A stretch of 64,000 nucleotides of DNA, from contig NZ_CVRP01000013.1 in the NCBI RefSeq assembly GCF_001261735.1, positions 62,001-126,000 on the forward strand, written 5' to 3'. Made by a program: the position numbers and the translations under genes. Position 1 is the stretch's first letter. Each line of letters opens with the position of its first letter. The stretch is from Dysgonomonas sp. BGC7 (GTDB taxonomy: Bacteria; Bacteroidota; Bacteroidia; Bacteroidales; Dysgonomonadaceae). A model generated the notes under the pieces. The model made no database searches, had not been told where the DNA came from, and saw only the letters and a list, made by a program, of their open reading frames with translations. Shown here one piece after another: positions 23,529-32,021 of this stretch.

Positions 23529-25148
23529 ATGATAAAAAAGGTACAGAATATAACTATTTTTTTACTTCTCTCTACATTTTGGCTACCAAATGTATTAGTA
23601 GCCCAATCCAACAAAACAGGATGGGAAAGTTATGAGTATGTACATGATTCAAATCCCTGGCTGCATTCTAATAATGCAGCAGGGCTTTATTCTTTCACCG
23701 TCAATAGTCTTTCATATGCAGAAGTCTATTTCGGCAAAAATAACGGTAAATTCACTAATTATTTCCAATCAGACAATAGTTTCGAATATGGAGGCGAGGT
23801 TAAATCCCTATACCGTCTGAACCCGAAAACCGTTTTTTATGGAGAGGTAAAATACAATCGTTTCGAAGGTAAAAACATGGGGGGATCGTCATTCATCGAC
23901 CCATATAAAAATCCATTCAATATAGTAGAGTTTGCAGATAGCACACGAGGAGATAAGGCTTTAGACACATACCGGCTTACAGGAGGTTTTAGCGTCGAAC
24001 TTTTGCCGAAATTAAATATCGGAGCAAAGCTCGACTATAAAGCATCCAATTATACTAAGTTCAAAGATTTACGTCACGACAACAAGGAGATGGATTTAAC
24101 ATTCTCTTCAGGAGCCATTTACCGTATATTTCCATTCTGGGAAGCAGGAATTAATTACACATATCAGCGCAGAGTAGAAAATATACGATTTCAATCATAC
24201 GGAAATAAAGATCAACAATTTAATTCATTAATAGACTTTGGCATTTTCATTGGTTATCAGGAATTATTTAGCACCGGTAGCGACTATACAAAAAAGGATT
24301 CCAAAGGTGAACCTTTATTTGAAGAACATAATGGAGCATCGCTTCAGTTAAATTTTACACCTACTTCACAAATACAATTTCTCAATGAACTAACAGCCAA
24401 ATGGCGCGACGGATATTTCGGCAGACGAGGGACTTCTTACAGAGTATATACAGAACACGATTCAAAGATAATTGAATACAGAGGAAACTTATCTTTACTA
24501 AACAGGAAGAACAAACATATACTTTCATTTAATATAAATAAGGAATCACTCATCAATAATGAAAACTCTTTTCAGAAAAGCACGTTACCAAATGGAGAAA
24601 CTGTTATCAAACATGTTGCACAAACCCCAATATTGGATAAAACTATCTGGAAACTAAGGGGAGCCTACACTGCATATCTTGGAGTAGAAAACTACTTGCC
24701 CACATGGATATTAAACATTAATGCTGCCGTAAATAGTATGAAACAAACGGTTTCCTTTTATCCTAATTACCGGAAACAAGATATTAATCAATGGTATGCA
24801 GCAGTATCTGCCAGTCGTAATATCATAAAATCGAGAAACCAATATAGTTTTACTCTTGGATTTAGTTATCATTCGGGAGGAGGAAACGAAAAGAAAGATG
24901 GAACCTACGATCCTTCTGCCCAAGGACAATCCAAAACAGTCAGTTTAGATCGTTATATCTATCGAGAATTCGAGTACCTTACTACGGAACATATTCAGGG
25001 AAATATTGGATTTCGCTATTCAAGATTGCTTCCTAATAAAATGAAAGGATACGCACAGTTTAATTATGCTTTGACAAATGCTTTCTCGCCCCAATATATT
25101 GGCAAAACCTTCAATGAACTATCTTTATCGGTAGGAGTTGGATTTTAG
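23529..25148 (+). CDS. DUF6850-type outer-membrane beta-barrel protein
   Basis: I chose ATG 23529 (MIKKVQNITIFLLL) over a TTG seven codons earlier because it begins a clean signal peptide ending VLVAQ. The 539-residue mature protein is almost entirely alternating barrel strands (VFYGEVKYNRFEG, NIGAKLDYKASNY, AGINYTYQRRVENI) and ends FNELSLSVGVGF with an aromatic C-terminal residue, as in outer-membrane barrels. There is no plug domain. Its fixed position after the DUF4876 gene matches clusters I associate with this family pair. Function is unknown. Confidence 0.7.
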   Translation: MIKKVQNITIFLLLSTFWLPNVLVAQSNKTGWESYEYVHDSNPWLHSNNAAGLYSFTVNSLSYAEVYFGKNNGKFTNYFQSDNSFEYGGEVKSLYRLNPKTVFYGEVKYNRFEGKNMGGSSFIDPYKNPFNIVEFADSTRGDKALDTYRLTGGFSVELLPKLNIGAKLDYKASNYTKFKDLRHDNKEMDLTFSSGAIYRIFPFWEAGINYTYQRRVENIRFQSYGNKDQQFNSLIDFGIFIGYQELFSTGSDYTKKDSKGEPLFEEHNGASLQLNFTPTSQIQFLNELTAKWRDGYFGRRGTSYRVYTEHDSKIIEYRGNLSLLNRKNKHILSFNINKESLINNENSFQKSTLPNGETVIKHVAQTPILDKTIWKLRGAYTAYLGVENYLPTWILNINAAVNSMKQTVSFYPNYRKQDINQWYAAVSASRNIIKSRNQYSFTLGFSYHSGGGNEKKDGTYDPSAQGQSKTVSLDRYIYREFEYLTTEHIQGNIGFRYSRLLPNKMKGYAQFNYALTNAFSPQYIGKTFNELSLSVGVGF

Positions 25149-25201
25149 GGAACGACTAAGAAAAGAAATCACTAAGAATAACTATCACAAAAGAATCAGT
25201 A

Positions 25202-26077
25202 ATGGACACAATCATTCAATGTGACCAAATAACCCACTATTATGGGGCGAAACTTATCTATAAAGATTTAAGTTTCGAGGTCAAAAAAGGGAAAATACTC
25301 GGTTTACTTGGAAAAAATGGAACCGGAAAGACCACTATTATTAATATTCTCAATGGATATTTGCGCCCACAATCAGGTATGTGCCGAATCTTTGGAGAGG
25401 AGATGGAACATTTTACTCCACAAACCAAAGCTCGCATAGGACTTTTACTTGAAGGTCATATCCAACATACATATCTCAATGTTGTACAAATAGAGAAATT
25501 CTATAGCAAGTTTTTCCCTAATTGGAACAGAGATGCTTATTATGAATTACTAAAAAAGCTACAAGTAACGAAAACCCAGAAGATAAGCACTATGTCTTGT
25601 GGACAGCGTTCTCAAGTAGCTTTAGGACTATTATTTGCACAAAATCCCGATTTGCTTATCCTCGACGATTTCTCTATGGGACTAGACCCCGGCTATCGCC
25701 GTTTATTCATTGAGTATCTAAAAGAATACGCAACAGCCGAAGATAAAACAATTTTTCTCACATCTCATATTATTCAAGATATGGAAATGCTCATTGATGA
25801 TTGTATCATTCTCGACTATGGCAGAATACTTCTTCATCAACCTACAAGCCACATCATGAATAAATTTAAGCGATATCGTTTTACTACCGAAACAAATGAA
25901 ATTGGCACTATAGAAGGGCTATGGAATACTGAACAAATAGGTTCGGCTTGGGAAACTTATTCCTTTGACGGAATAGAAGCTGTAAGTCAGAAATTAGCTT
26001 CTTTCAACACAAACAATATAAAAGAAGAGGCGCTCACACTAGAGGATGCTTTCATTGGTTTAACAGGTAAATATTAA
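25202..26077 (+). CDS. ABC transporter ATP-binding protein with altered signature motifs
   Basis: The 291-residue protein has Walker A GLLGKNGTGKTT at about 36-47. The signature is MSCGQR instead of LSGGQ, and Walker B LLILDDFSMGLD has Asp where the catalytic Glu is expected. The switch histidine is in LTSHIIQDME. A C-terminal extension of about 80 residues follows. The changes at the signature Cys and the Asp are unusual and could mean weak or regulated hydrolysis. Its partner permease follows 7 bp later. It belongs to the metal-type cluster led by the TonB receptor. Confidence 0.85.
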   Translation: MDTIIQCDQITHYYGAKLIYKDLSFEVKKGKILGLLGKNGTGKTTIINILNGYLRPQSGMCRIFGEEMEHFTPQTKARIGLLLEGHIQHTYLNVVQIEKFYSKFFPNWNRDAYYELLKKLQVTKTQKISTMSCGQRSQVALGLLFAQNPDLLILDDFSMGLDPGYRRLFIEYLKEYATAEDKTIFLTSHIIQDMEMLIDDCIILDYGRILLHQPTSHIMNKFKRYRFTTETNEIGTIEGLWNTEQIGSAWETYSFDGIEAVSQKLASFNTNNIKEEALTLEDAFIGLTGKY

Positions 26078-26084
26078 TAAGAAT

Positions 26085-26756
26085 ATGATACAAGCTCTTT
26101 TATTAAAAGAATGGATTAAAACCCGACGTGTGATTACATTGATTGGGGTTATCTTTGTTGCCCTGATTATTTACTCATTGATAAACACTGGACAACAATT
26201 TCGTGTAGGAGGCGCTGTACAGACTTGGGCAACTGTTATCCTTAAAGATATGCCTATTCTGCCTAGCTTTACTCAATGGATACCTCTTCTAGCAGGTCTT
26301 CTATTAGGCATTGCCCAATTTGCTCCCGAAATGCAGGATAAACGCCTAAAATTAACTTTGCACCTGCCTCTCACTGAGACTAGGATTATGATTACTCTAC
26401 TCATGTTCGGCGTAAGTATATTGTTGTTTATATTTTCACTAAGTTATCTTATATTATCGTTTTCTTTCTCGTTCTATTATCCGAAAGAAATCATAGAAAG
26501 TATGATATGGAACAGTTTACCACACCTATTTGCCGGAGTGTTCGGATATTTACTAGCGTCATGGATAAGCTTAGAGCCAGTATGGCGTCAACGGATAGGA
26601 TATGCATTAGCTTCTGTTGCATTTCTTTCCTTCTTGTTTATACGCTCTGCTTCGGGAGCTTACGCACCTTTCATTCCGTTTCTGACAGTAATACTGATTG
26701 TCTGCTTTTTCTTCCCATTCTACTCTATGTATCGCTTCAAGGATGGAGCACAATAA
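26085..26756 (+). CDS. ABC transporter permease-like membrane protein
   Basis: The 223-residue protein starts MIQALLLKEWIKTRRVITLIG, the usual cytoplasmic lead into the first helix of ABC-2-type permeases. Hydrophobic segments at about 18-35, 62-80, 105-130, 142-165, 172-190 and 196-215 make six membrane spans. It has no large soluble domain. The gene follows the ATPase by 7 bp and precedes the DUF4857 gene by 30 bp, so the three are probably one inner-membrane complex. The substrate is unknown. Confidence 0.75.
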   Translation: MIQALLLKEWIKTRRVITLIGVIFVALIIYSLINTGQQFRVGGAVQTWATVILKDMPILPSFTQWIPLLAGLLLGIAQFAPEMQDKRLKLTLHLPLTETRIMITLLMFGVSILLFIFSLSYLILSFSFSFYYPKEIIESMIWNSLPHLFAGVFGYLLASWISLEPVWRQRIGYALASVAFLSFLFIRSASGAYAPFIPFLTVILIVCFFFPFYSMYRFKDGAQ

Positions 26757-26786
26757 AGGAATATCAACCTATAGAAAGTTACAAAA

Positions 26787-28019
26787 ATGAAGTTGAAAAA
26801 TATTATCTATATAGCAATACTACTATTCATTACACTAATTGGGATGTGGGCCGTTCCTGCCTTGATACATAAAGCAACATATACATCCGACCAGTATCCC
26901 TTTGTCTATTACAGTACTATATTGAAAGATATTGGTATAATTGATTATAAGAACAAAAAGTTTCCGATGGAGGATTTGAAGGGGAACAAGTATAATACGG
27001 CACAGTTTGATTCTCTAATGCCAATGCTCAACTATCGTCAACTGATGACCGATGGAAAACTACCTGACAGTATCAATGGACAAAAAATAACTCCGCAGAT
27101 ACTTCGTGCTAAATCTGTGGTCTATAAATATAAACCATCAGATATAAATACGCTGGTTAATGGGCTTTATATTTTATTCGAAACCATGCCTAAACGTGTA
27201 GGGCTAGAAATCCCAGACGATGTGTTCCGTCTAAAAAACAGCATTGAGTTTATTGATGCACAAACAAATACTTTAGAAACAGAGAAAAGCCAACTTTTCC
27301 AACAGGCTTTTGATAAGGAAGGTTTTCAATATCCTGCCCAATGGCTTGCTGGAAATCCAAATCCACGCAAACCCTACGATGAAGGATACTTTGTATTGGA
27401 TGCTAATAATCAACTATTTCACATAAAGATGGTTAATGGCCGTCCTTATGTAAAAAACACAAAGATTGGAGAAAAAATACAACCTGTTTATTTCTCAATG
27501 CTGGAAGTTGCAGACAAACGGTTCTATGGCTTCCTTTTCAGTAAGCAAGGTGAAATCTATATTATCGAAAACGATGGGTCCAAGTACAAAACCGTAAAAC
27601 TGGATATAGATCCGATAGATATACAAAAAGACGAAGTAATACTGATGGGTAATATGTTTGACTGGACAGTTTCCGTTGTTACACCTCTTGCTAAAAAGAA
27701 TTATGCACTAGACTCTGAAAGTCTAAAAAGAATTGCAGAGCACACTATAGATCGTACATCCGGTAAATGGGATGCAGTATCAAAATGGGCTTTTCCATTA
27801 TACTTGACATTCGAAAAATCAGAAAGTAGCTATATACAACCTTATTTCCACTATACAGGTATTTATGGGTTTATTGTAAATATAATTTTAGGATTATCAA
27901 TTATTATCTTTGTCTCAGGTTCTCCCAAGAAAAAAATCTTCAATGGGATATATATTCTTTTAACTGGTGTAGCAGGCTTAATAGCCCTATTAATATTGCC
28001 TAATTCAAAAAACAAATAA
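26787..28019 (+). CDS. DUF4857-type membrane-anchored protein
   Basis: The 410-residue protein has one N-terminal membrane helix (about 5-25) and a long periplasmic part of about 320 residues (containing KTVKLDIDPIDIQKDEVILM). Two C-terminal helices (about 362-382 and 388-405) end in a short basic tail. The pattern matches DUF4857, which I know only from clusters with ABC transporters in Bacteroidales. It may couple the ABC pair to periplasmic components. Its start is 30 bp after the permease and its end 5 bp before the lipoprotein gene. Confidence 0.7.
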   Translation: MKLKNIIYIAILLFITLIGMWAVPALIHKATYTSDQYPFVYYSTILKDIGIIDYKNKKFPMEDLKGNKYNTAQFDSLMPMLNYRQLMTDGKLPDSINGQKITPQILRAKSVVYKYKPSDINTLVNGLYILFETMPKRVGLEIPDDVFRLKNSIEFIDAQTNTLETEKSQLFQQAFDKEGFQYPAQWLAGNPNPRKPYDEGYFVLDANNQLFHIKMVNGRPYVKNTKIGEKIQPVYFSMLEVADKRFYGFLFSKQGEIYIIENDGSKYKTVKLDIDPIDIQKDEVILMGNMFDWTVSVVTPLAKKNYALDSESLKRIAEHTIDRTSGKWDAVSKWAFPLYLTFEKSESSYIQPYFHYTGIYGFIVNIILGLSIIIFVSGSPKKKIFNGIYILLTGVAGLIALLILPNSKNK

Positions 28020-28024
28020 AGTAT

Positions 28025-28573
28025 ATGAAAAAAATGATGTTCTTAGCCATAGTGGCTATTTGTCTCGCCTCTTGTACAAGCAAAAGTGCAGACAACAAAG
28101 GAAATGATAGTGATTCAACTTCTGTAGCTCAAGTATCAGATCTTGCTGTTTACCCTTTAGACAGTCTTCTTGCGGTAGCTGATCAGCTTGTCGACAAAAA
28201 GGTAACTGTGAAAGGTAGTGTAACTCACACGTGTAAACATTCAGGCAAACGTTGTTTCATTGTAGGAGATAATGAAAACGTATCTATGCGCGTAGAAGCT
28301 AAAGGTAATATTGGAGGATTCAACCGCGAATTGGTAGGTTCGGAACTGGCAATAACAGGTATTGTAAAAGAACGCCGCTTGACTAAAGAATATATAGACC
28401 AATACGAAAAGGATGTAAACGACAAGAAAGTAAAAGAAGATGGTTCTGCCGAAACATGCCAGGCTGAGCTTTCCAATATCAATGAGATGCGCGACTGGAT
28501 GAAGAAGAACAATAAAGATTATTACGCCATTTACTACATGGATGGAGAAGAATTCAGTATCGTCGAGCAATAA
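28025..28573 (+). CDS. OB-fold lipoprotein with Cys/His motif
   Basis: The 182-residue protein has a lipobox LASC (Cys at about 16) and a Ser/Asp linker. A domain beginning VDKKVTVKGSVTH then carries HTCKHSGKRCFIVGD, followed by MRVEAKGNIGGF and LVGSELAITGIVKERRL. The strands fit an OB-fold. The H-x-C-x-H...C cluster (about residues 70-79) could bind a metal ion, which supports a metal-related role for the whole cluster. The next gene starts inside its last 32 bp, which implies translational coupling. Confidence 0.65.
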   Translation: MKKMMFLAIVAICLASCTSKSADNKGNDSDSTSVAQVSDLAVYPLDSLLAVADQLVDKKVTVKGSVTHTCKHSGKRCFIVGDNENVSMRVEAKGNIGGFNRELVGSELAITGIVKERRLTKEYIDQYEKDVNDKKVKEDGSAETCQAELSNINEMRDWMKKNNKDYYAIYYMDGEEFSIVEQ

Positions 28574-29105
28574 GAGCTTGCGCCGTTGGGCGAGGATTAT
28601 CCATCGAGACTTAGGCTTCTTGATGGTCGGTGTCAGTCTGGTTTACGCAATTTCAGGAATCTTGCTAAACCATATGAATGGTAAAGATCCTGCTTTCCAC
28701 ACTGAAGAGGTAACATTACAAGCAGAGAAAGGGCTCAATTCTGAAGAACTGACATTCTGGTGGAATGACAGGAAAGATGTACCTCCTTTACGCAAAATAC
28801 TACCAATTGATGATCAGCACCTACGACTAATGTTGGAAGGTGGAGTTGGTGTTTACAATGCAGATAGCGGAACACTCGATTATGAAAAACATAGCAAACG
28901 ACAGTTTGTTTATTGGATAAATAAACTGCACTACAATCAAGTGAAAGGTTGGAGTGTGATGGCAGATTTCTTTGCCGTATCCCTTATTTTCTTTGCTCTA
29001 TCCGGTCTGATCATGGTAAAAGGAAAGAATGGTATTGCAGGTCGAGGAAAGTGGTATTTACTACTGGGCTTTATAGTTCCCGTTCTTTATATCATACTTT
29101 CTTAA
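28542..29105 (+). CDS. PepSY-associated transmembrane protein
   Basis: The 187-residue protein begins RRWARIIHRDLGFLMVGVSLVYAISGILLNH, a first helix with the R-x-x-H-R-D-x-G pattern of PepSY-TM proteins. A periplasmic loop follows (about 50-130), then two more helices (about 140-160 and 168-186). Histidines near the helices (IIHRD, NKLHYN) are typical of family members thought to work with haem or ferric-siderophore reduction. The start codon overlaps the upstream lipoprotein gene by 32 bp in another frame. It is last in the cluster, before the terminator at 29126-29172. Confidence 0.75.
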   Translation: MEKNSVSSSNKSLRRWARIIHRDLGFLMVGVSLVYAISGILLNHMNGKDPAFHTEEVTLQAEKGLNSEELTFWWNDRKDVPPLRKILPIDDQHLRLMLEGGVGVYNADSGTLDYEKHSKRQFVYWINKLHYNQVKGWSVMADFFAVSLIFFALSGLIMVKGKNGIAGRGKWYLLLGFIVPVLYIILS

Positions 29106-29125
29106 CCTCTGTTTCTATACATAAT

Positions 29126-29172
29126 AAAGTGCCCCGTGAAAGTCTACTATAGCCCTTTTATGGGGCATTTTG
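29126..29172. terminator. Bidirectional terminator between the cluster and pdxB
   Basis: AAGTGCCCC (29127-29135) pairs with GGGGCATTT (29162-29170), with one G-T pair and a 26-nt loop, flanked by A- and T-rich ends. It overlaps the pdxB stop codon and serves the convergent genes. Confidence 0.55.
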
Positions 29173-30276
29173 TGTAAATCCCAACTTCAGTAACAATTCA
29201 GCCTCTTCTTTTGAATCATTCTTAATTGTATATGCCAGATACTCTCTGCGCAACGGATATTCGTTTCTCAGTTGTTTAAAAGAGTGAGGAGATGCTGTAA
29301 GAGCAGAATAATCTCTCATTGGATTGTAAGTGTTCAATATTGCATCATATACCCTATTCTTCGAATCTAGTTTATCCAAATCAATAACAGGATTCTGAGG
29401 TTCCGGCTCCACAACATTTACTATAGGAGTTTTGTCTAAATTATAAAACTCAGCAATAGATTCTAACGACATACGAGTTGCATTGGCTTTACCATCAGCA
29501 GAATAGCCTGCAATATGAGGGGTTGCAATATCTACCATTTGCATATATTCCAAATCTATCAGAGGTTCATTCTCCCAACAATCGACAATAACTCCTGATA
29601 TCAAGCCTTTCTTTACAGCCTCTTTTACTGATTTCGTATCCACAATAGCACCTCTGGCAGAATTGATGATGAAAGGTTTCTTTGCCAGAGATTCAAAAAA
29701 GGCTGTATTTGCCAGATGATAAGTTTTATAGTCACCTTCCCGAAACAATGGTGTATGAAATGTTATAATATCTGCTTCTTCCTTTATTCTTTCAAGACTG
29801 ACAAAGTCTATACTATCTTCAGAAAATTGGCGAGGCGGATCATTTAACAGGACTTTCATACCCAAAATCTCACAAGCTTTTGCTACTTTCTTGCCAACAT
29901 TGCCGACACCAACTATCCCTATCGTTTTATCTTTAAGGTCAAATCCCTTTTTGCGAGATAATACAATCAACGAAGAAACAATGTATTGCATCACTGAGCC
30001 GGAATTGCACCCCGGAGCATTTCGCCATGCAATACCATGTGTATCGCAATAGGTAGTATCAATATGATCATATCCTATCGTAGCCGAGCAAATAAGCTTG
30101 ACCTTTGTCCCTTCCAATATCTCCTTGCCAAAATGAGTAACTGTACGCACAATCAGAGTATCTGCATCTTTGATAGTATCGTAAGAAAAGTCTGAACCAT
30201 CAAGATATGTTACATCGCCATAATACTCTGCAACACCTCTTAGGTAAGGTATATTTTTATCTGCTATTATTTTCAT
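29158..30276 (-). CDS. pdxB: 4-phosphoerythronate dehydrogenase
   Basis: The 372-residue protein is a D-isomer 2-hydroxyacid dehydrogenase with the extended C-terminal dimer domain typical of PdxB. The N-terminal part opens MKIIADKNIPYLRG, and the dinucleotide fold has GIVGVGNVGKKVA at about 122-134. The catalytic region includes INSARGAIVD and later ATPHIAGYSADGKANAT with the active-site histidine, and the C-terminal segment begins NPVIDLD. The enzyme oxidises 4-phospho-D-erythronate in the DXP-dependent pyridoxal phosphate pathway. It overlaps the 3' end of the upstream ABC ATPase gene by 20 bp, so the two are coupled. Confidence 0.92.
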   Translation of the reverse strand: MKIIADKNIPYLRGVAEYYGDVTYLDGSDFSYDTIKDADTLIVRTVTHFGKEILEGTKVKLICSATIGYDHIDTTYCDTHGIAWRNAPGCNSGSVMQYIVSSLIVLSRKKGFDLKDKTIGIVGVGNVGKKVAKACEILGMKVLLNDPPRQFSEDSIDFVSLERIKEEADIITFHTPLFREGDYKTYHLANTAFFESLAKKPFIINSARGAIVDTKSVKEAVKKGLISGVIVDCWENEPLIDLEYMQMVDIATPHIAGYSADGKANATRMSLESIAEFYNLDKTPIVNVVEPEPQNPVIDLDKLDSKNRVYDAILNTYNPMRDYSALTASPHSFKQLRNEYPLRREYLAYTIKNDSKEEAELLLKLGFTQNAP

Positions 30277-30952
30277 TAGTCAATATATGAAAGGTTTCCT
30301 TTACTGAATCTATCTCCGATATTTCTCTGTCTGCAACAAGAGTTCCTTTGTCCAAAAGGATCAGGCGAGAGCAGATGTCTTTTACCTCGGATAAGATATG
30401 AGTCGAAAACAAAATAATTTTATCTTTTGATATATTTATTAGTATATTGTTCAGGCTTTCTTTCTGATTAGGATCTAGCCCCGAAGTCGCTTCATCGAGA
30501 ATAAGAAATGTAGGATCGTGAACCAATGCCTGAGCAATTCCTACCCGTTGCCTGTTTCCACGCGACAAGTCTTTAATTTTCTTTCTATATTCTTTCAGCA
30601 AACCGATTTCCTCTATAACAAACGCTACCCTGCTCCTATCCACCCTATACAGATCAGAGACATAGGTCAGGTACTCTTTTACATACATATCTTCGTACAA
30701 AGGATTATCTTCTGAAAGATATCCTATACGCTGCTTCACCATAGAAGAGCCTTCTAAAAGATTTTCCTCAAAAAATGTTACAGAGCCTTTGTCAGGAGAA
30801 ACAATGCCCGACAGTATCTTCATAAGAGTAGACTTTCCCGCCCCATTCACACCGAGCAAGCCAACAATCTCTCCTTTGGTCATAGAAAAACTCACATCGG
30901 ACAATGCTTCTATATCTTTATATGACTTTGAAATATGTTCTATTGTTATCAA
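30257..30952 (-). CDS. ABC transporter ATP-binding protein, GldA-like
   Basis: Walker A GVNGAGKST, signature LSRGNRQR, Walker B FLILDEATSGLD and switch FSTHILSEV give a complete ATPase. I place the start at TTG 30952 (ITIEHISKSYKD), the normal beginning of the family; the frame runs further to another TTG at 31003 inside a 28-bp dispersed repeat. It resembles GldA of Bacteroidetes and other ABC-2 ATPases. No permease gene is adjacent: the downstream gene is pdxB. Its partner must lie elsewhere or be absent, so the function is unsettled. Confidence 0.82.
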   Translation of the reverse strand: MITIEHISKSYKDIEALSDVSFSMTKGEIVGLLGVNGAGKSTLMKILSGIVSPDKGSVTFFEENLLEGSSMVKQRIGYLSEDNPLYEDMYVKEYLTYVSDLYRVDRSRVAFVIEEIGLLKEYRKKIKDLSRGNRQRVGIAQALVHDPTFLILDEATSGLDPNQKESLNNILINISKDKIILFSTHILSEVKDICSRLILLDKGTLVADREISEIDSVKETFHILTNENNSR

Positions 30953-31003
30953 GACTACATCAATTTTAATTGAGCGATTCTTTCTTTTAGTTCCAGAGTA
31001 CAA

Positions 31004-31031
31004 TTTTAACTAAAACCTGACAAACTTGTAC
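31004..31031. repeat. 28-bp dispersed repeat, copy 1
   Basis: TTTTAACTAAAACCTGACAA then ACTTGTAC: identical to copies at 31117-31144 and 56747-56774 except one base. Together with GTACAA just before it, this copy forms a short dyad ending TTGTAC. It lies upstream of the GldA-like gene. Confidence 0.75.
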
Positions 31032-31264
31032 ATCTTTATAATACTTTTTTCATTTGCCATTATCCCATCTTATTGGCTTTGCCTAAGCCTCCCATTCGGG
31101 GCAGGTTGGAGGGTCTTTTTAACTAAAACCTGACAAAGTTGTACTCTTTTTCATCTATTTTTTACTTGCTATCTTTTCCACTTTATTTACTGCTGACTGA
31201 TCACCGCTAACTGATCAACATATAGATAAAGCTTTGAGAAATAATATTCAGCTGTATAAAATAA
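31032..31264. other. Non-coding spacer with repeat-type hairpin
   Basis: The stretch holds GCCTCCCATTCGGGGCAGG then TTGGAGGG (about 31087-31113), whose CCTCC and GGAGG ends pair, and repeat copy 2. The part from 31145 to 31264 shows no gene or clear signal. Confidence 0.4.
31117..31144. repeat. 28-bp dispersed repeat, copy 2
   Basis: TTTTAACTAAAACCTGACAA then AGTTGTAC. It is the same orientation as copies 1 and 3 and identical to copy 3. Confidence 0.75.
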
Positions 31265-31296
31265 GCAATCTCTCCGACAAATATCAGAGAGATTGC
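31265..31296 (-). terminator. Terminator after the ferritin gene
   Basis: GCAATCTCTC (31265-31274) and GAGAGATTGC (31287-31296) pair perfectly over 10 bp. On the minus strand the hairpin is followed by TTATTTTAT, just after the ferritin stop codon. Confidence 0.7.
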
Positions 31297-31322
31297 ATTC
31301 TTTATATCTTTTTTCTGAAAGA

Positions 31323-31811
31323 TTAAGCCCTTGACCTCAACTCTTTATCTAAAGTATAGATACCGAAACCATTATCTTTAATCATTGTAAGAGCATCTAT
31401 ATACCCTTGTGCTGTAGATTCTTCTTCTACTTGTTCATCTACAAACCATTTCAGAAAACTCTCTGTAGCATAGTCATTCTCCTCTTTTGCAAGAGCGACT
31501 AAACTATGAACCATTTTAGTTACCTCTTTCTCATGCTTGAGAGTATCTTCAAATGCCGCCAACGGTGTTTTCCACGACTGCGGCACTTTAGCCACCGGCT
31601 TCAATTCTACAGATCCACCTCTTTCTATTATATAGCTAAAAATCTTAAGAGCATGTCCTTGCTCTTCGCTAAACTGAGTATTGAACCAATGAGCAAAACC
31701 GGGTTTTCCGTCAGCTGCAAAATGAGCAGACATAGACAAGTATAGATATGCAGACCAAAATTCTGCATTAATTTGCGCATTCAGCGCAGCTTCCATTTTT
31801 TTACTTAACAT
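31323..31811 (-). CDS. ftnA: Ferritin (non-haem)
   Basis: This 162-residue four-helix protein has the iron-site residues in the expected places. They are E in INAEFWSAYLYLSM (about 17), E and H in EEQGHALKI (about 50-53) and further E in EKEVTKMVHSLV and VDEQVEEE (about 94 and 127-130). It oxidises and stores iron in a 24-subunit cytoplasmic shell. It stands alone, divergent from the ABC exporter genes. Upstream on the minus strand TATATTTG at about 31870 fits a -7 box. Confidence 0.93.
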   Translation of the reverse strand: MLSKKMEAALNAQINAEFWSAYLYLSMSAHFAADGKPGFAHWFNTQFSEEQGHALKIFSYIIERGGSVELKPVAKVPQSWKTPLAAFEDTLKHEKEVTKMVHSLVALAKEENDYATESFLKWFVDEQVEEESTAQGYIDALTMIKDNGFGIYTLDKELRSRA

Positions 31812-32021
31812 AATGATGATATTTTGATGATTATAATATTGCGAACAATATGGAATACAATATTACAAATATATTGTCACGTTATCAAAAAATATAGATA
31901 TTTGTTAATACAATATCGAAAATAACTATATCATTCGACAAGGGCTTTTATTAGAATCTATCGTAAGGAATCTCTTTTCTGTACAAAATAGATATATATT
32001 TGCAGGGGAAAATAATAATGA

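Noticed and set aside
28241-28570. Two minus-strand frames of about 100 codons
   Set aside because: They are antisense to the OB-fold lipoprotein gene, which has a signal peptide and lipobox.
31004-31144. Possible CRISPR-like spacing of the 28-bp repeat
   Set aside because: Only two copies with an 85-bp gap and a third 25 kb away; no cas gene and no regular spacers.
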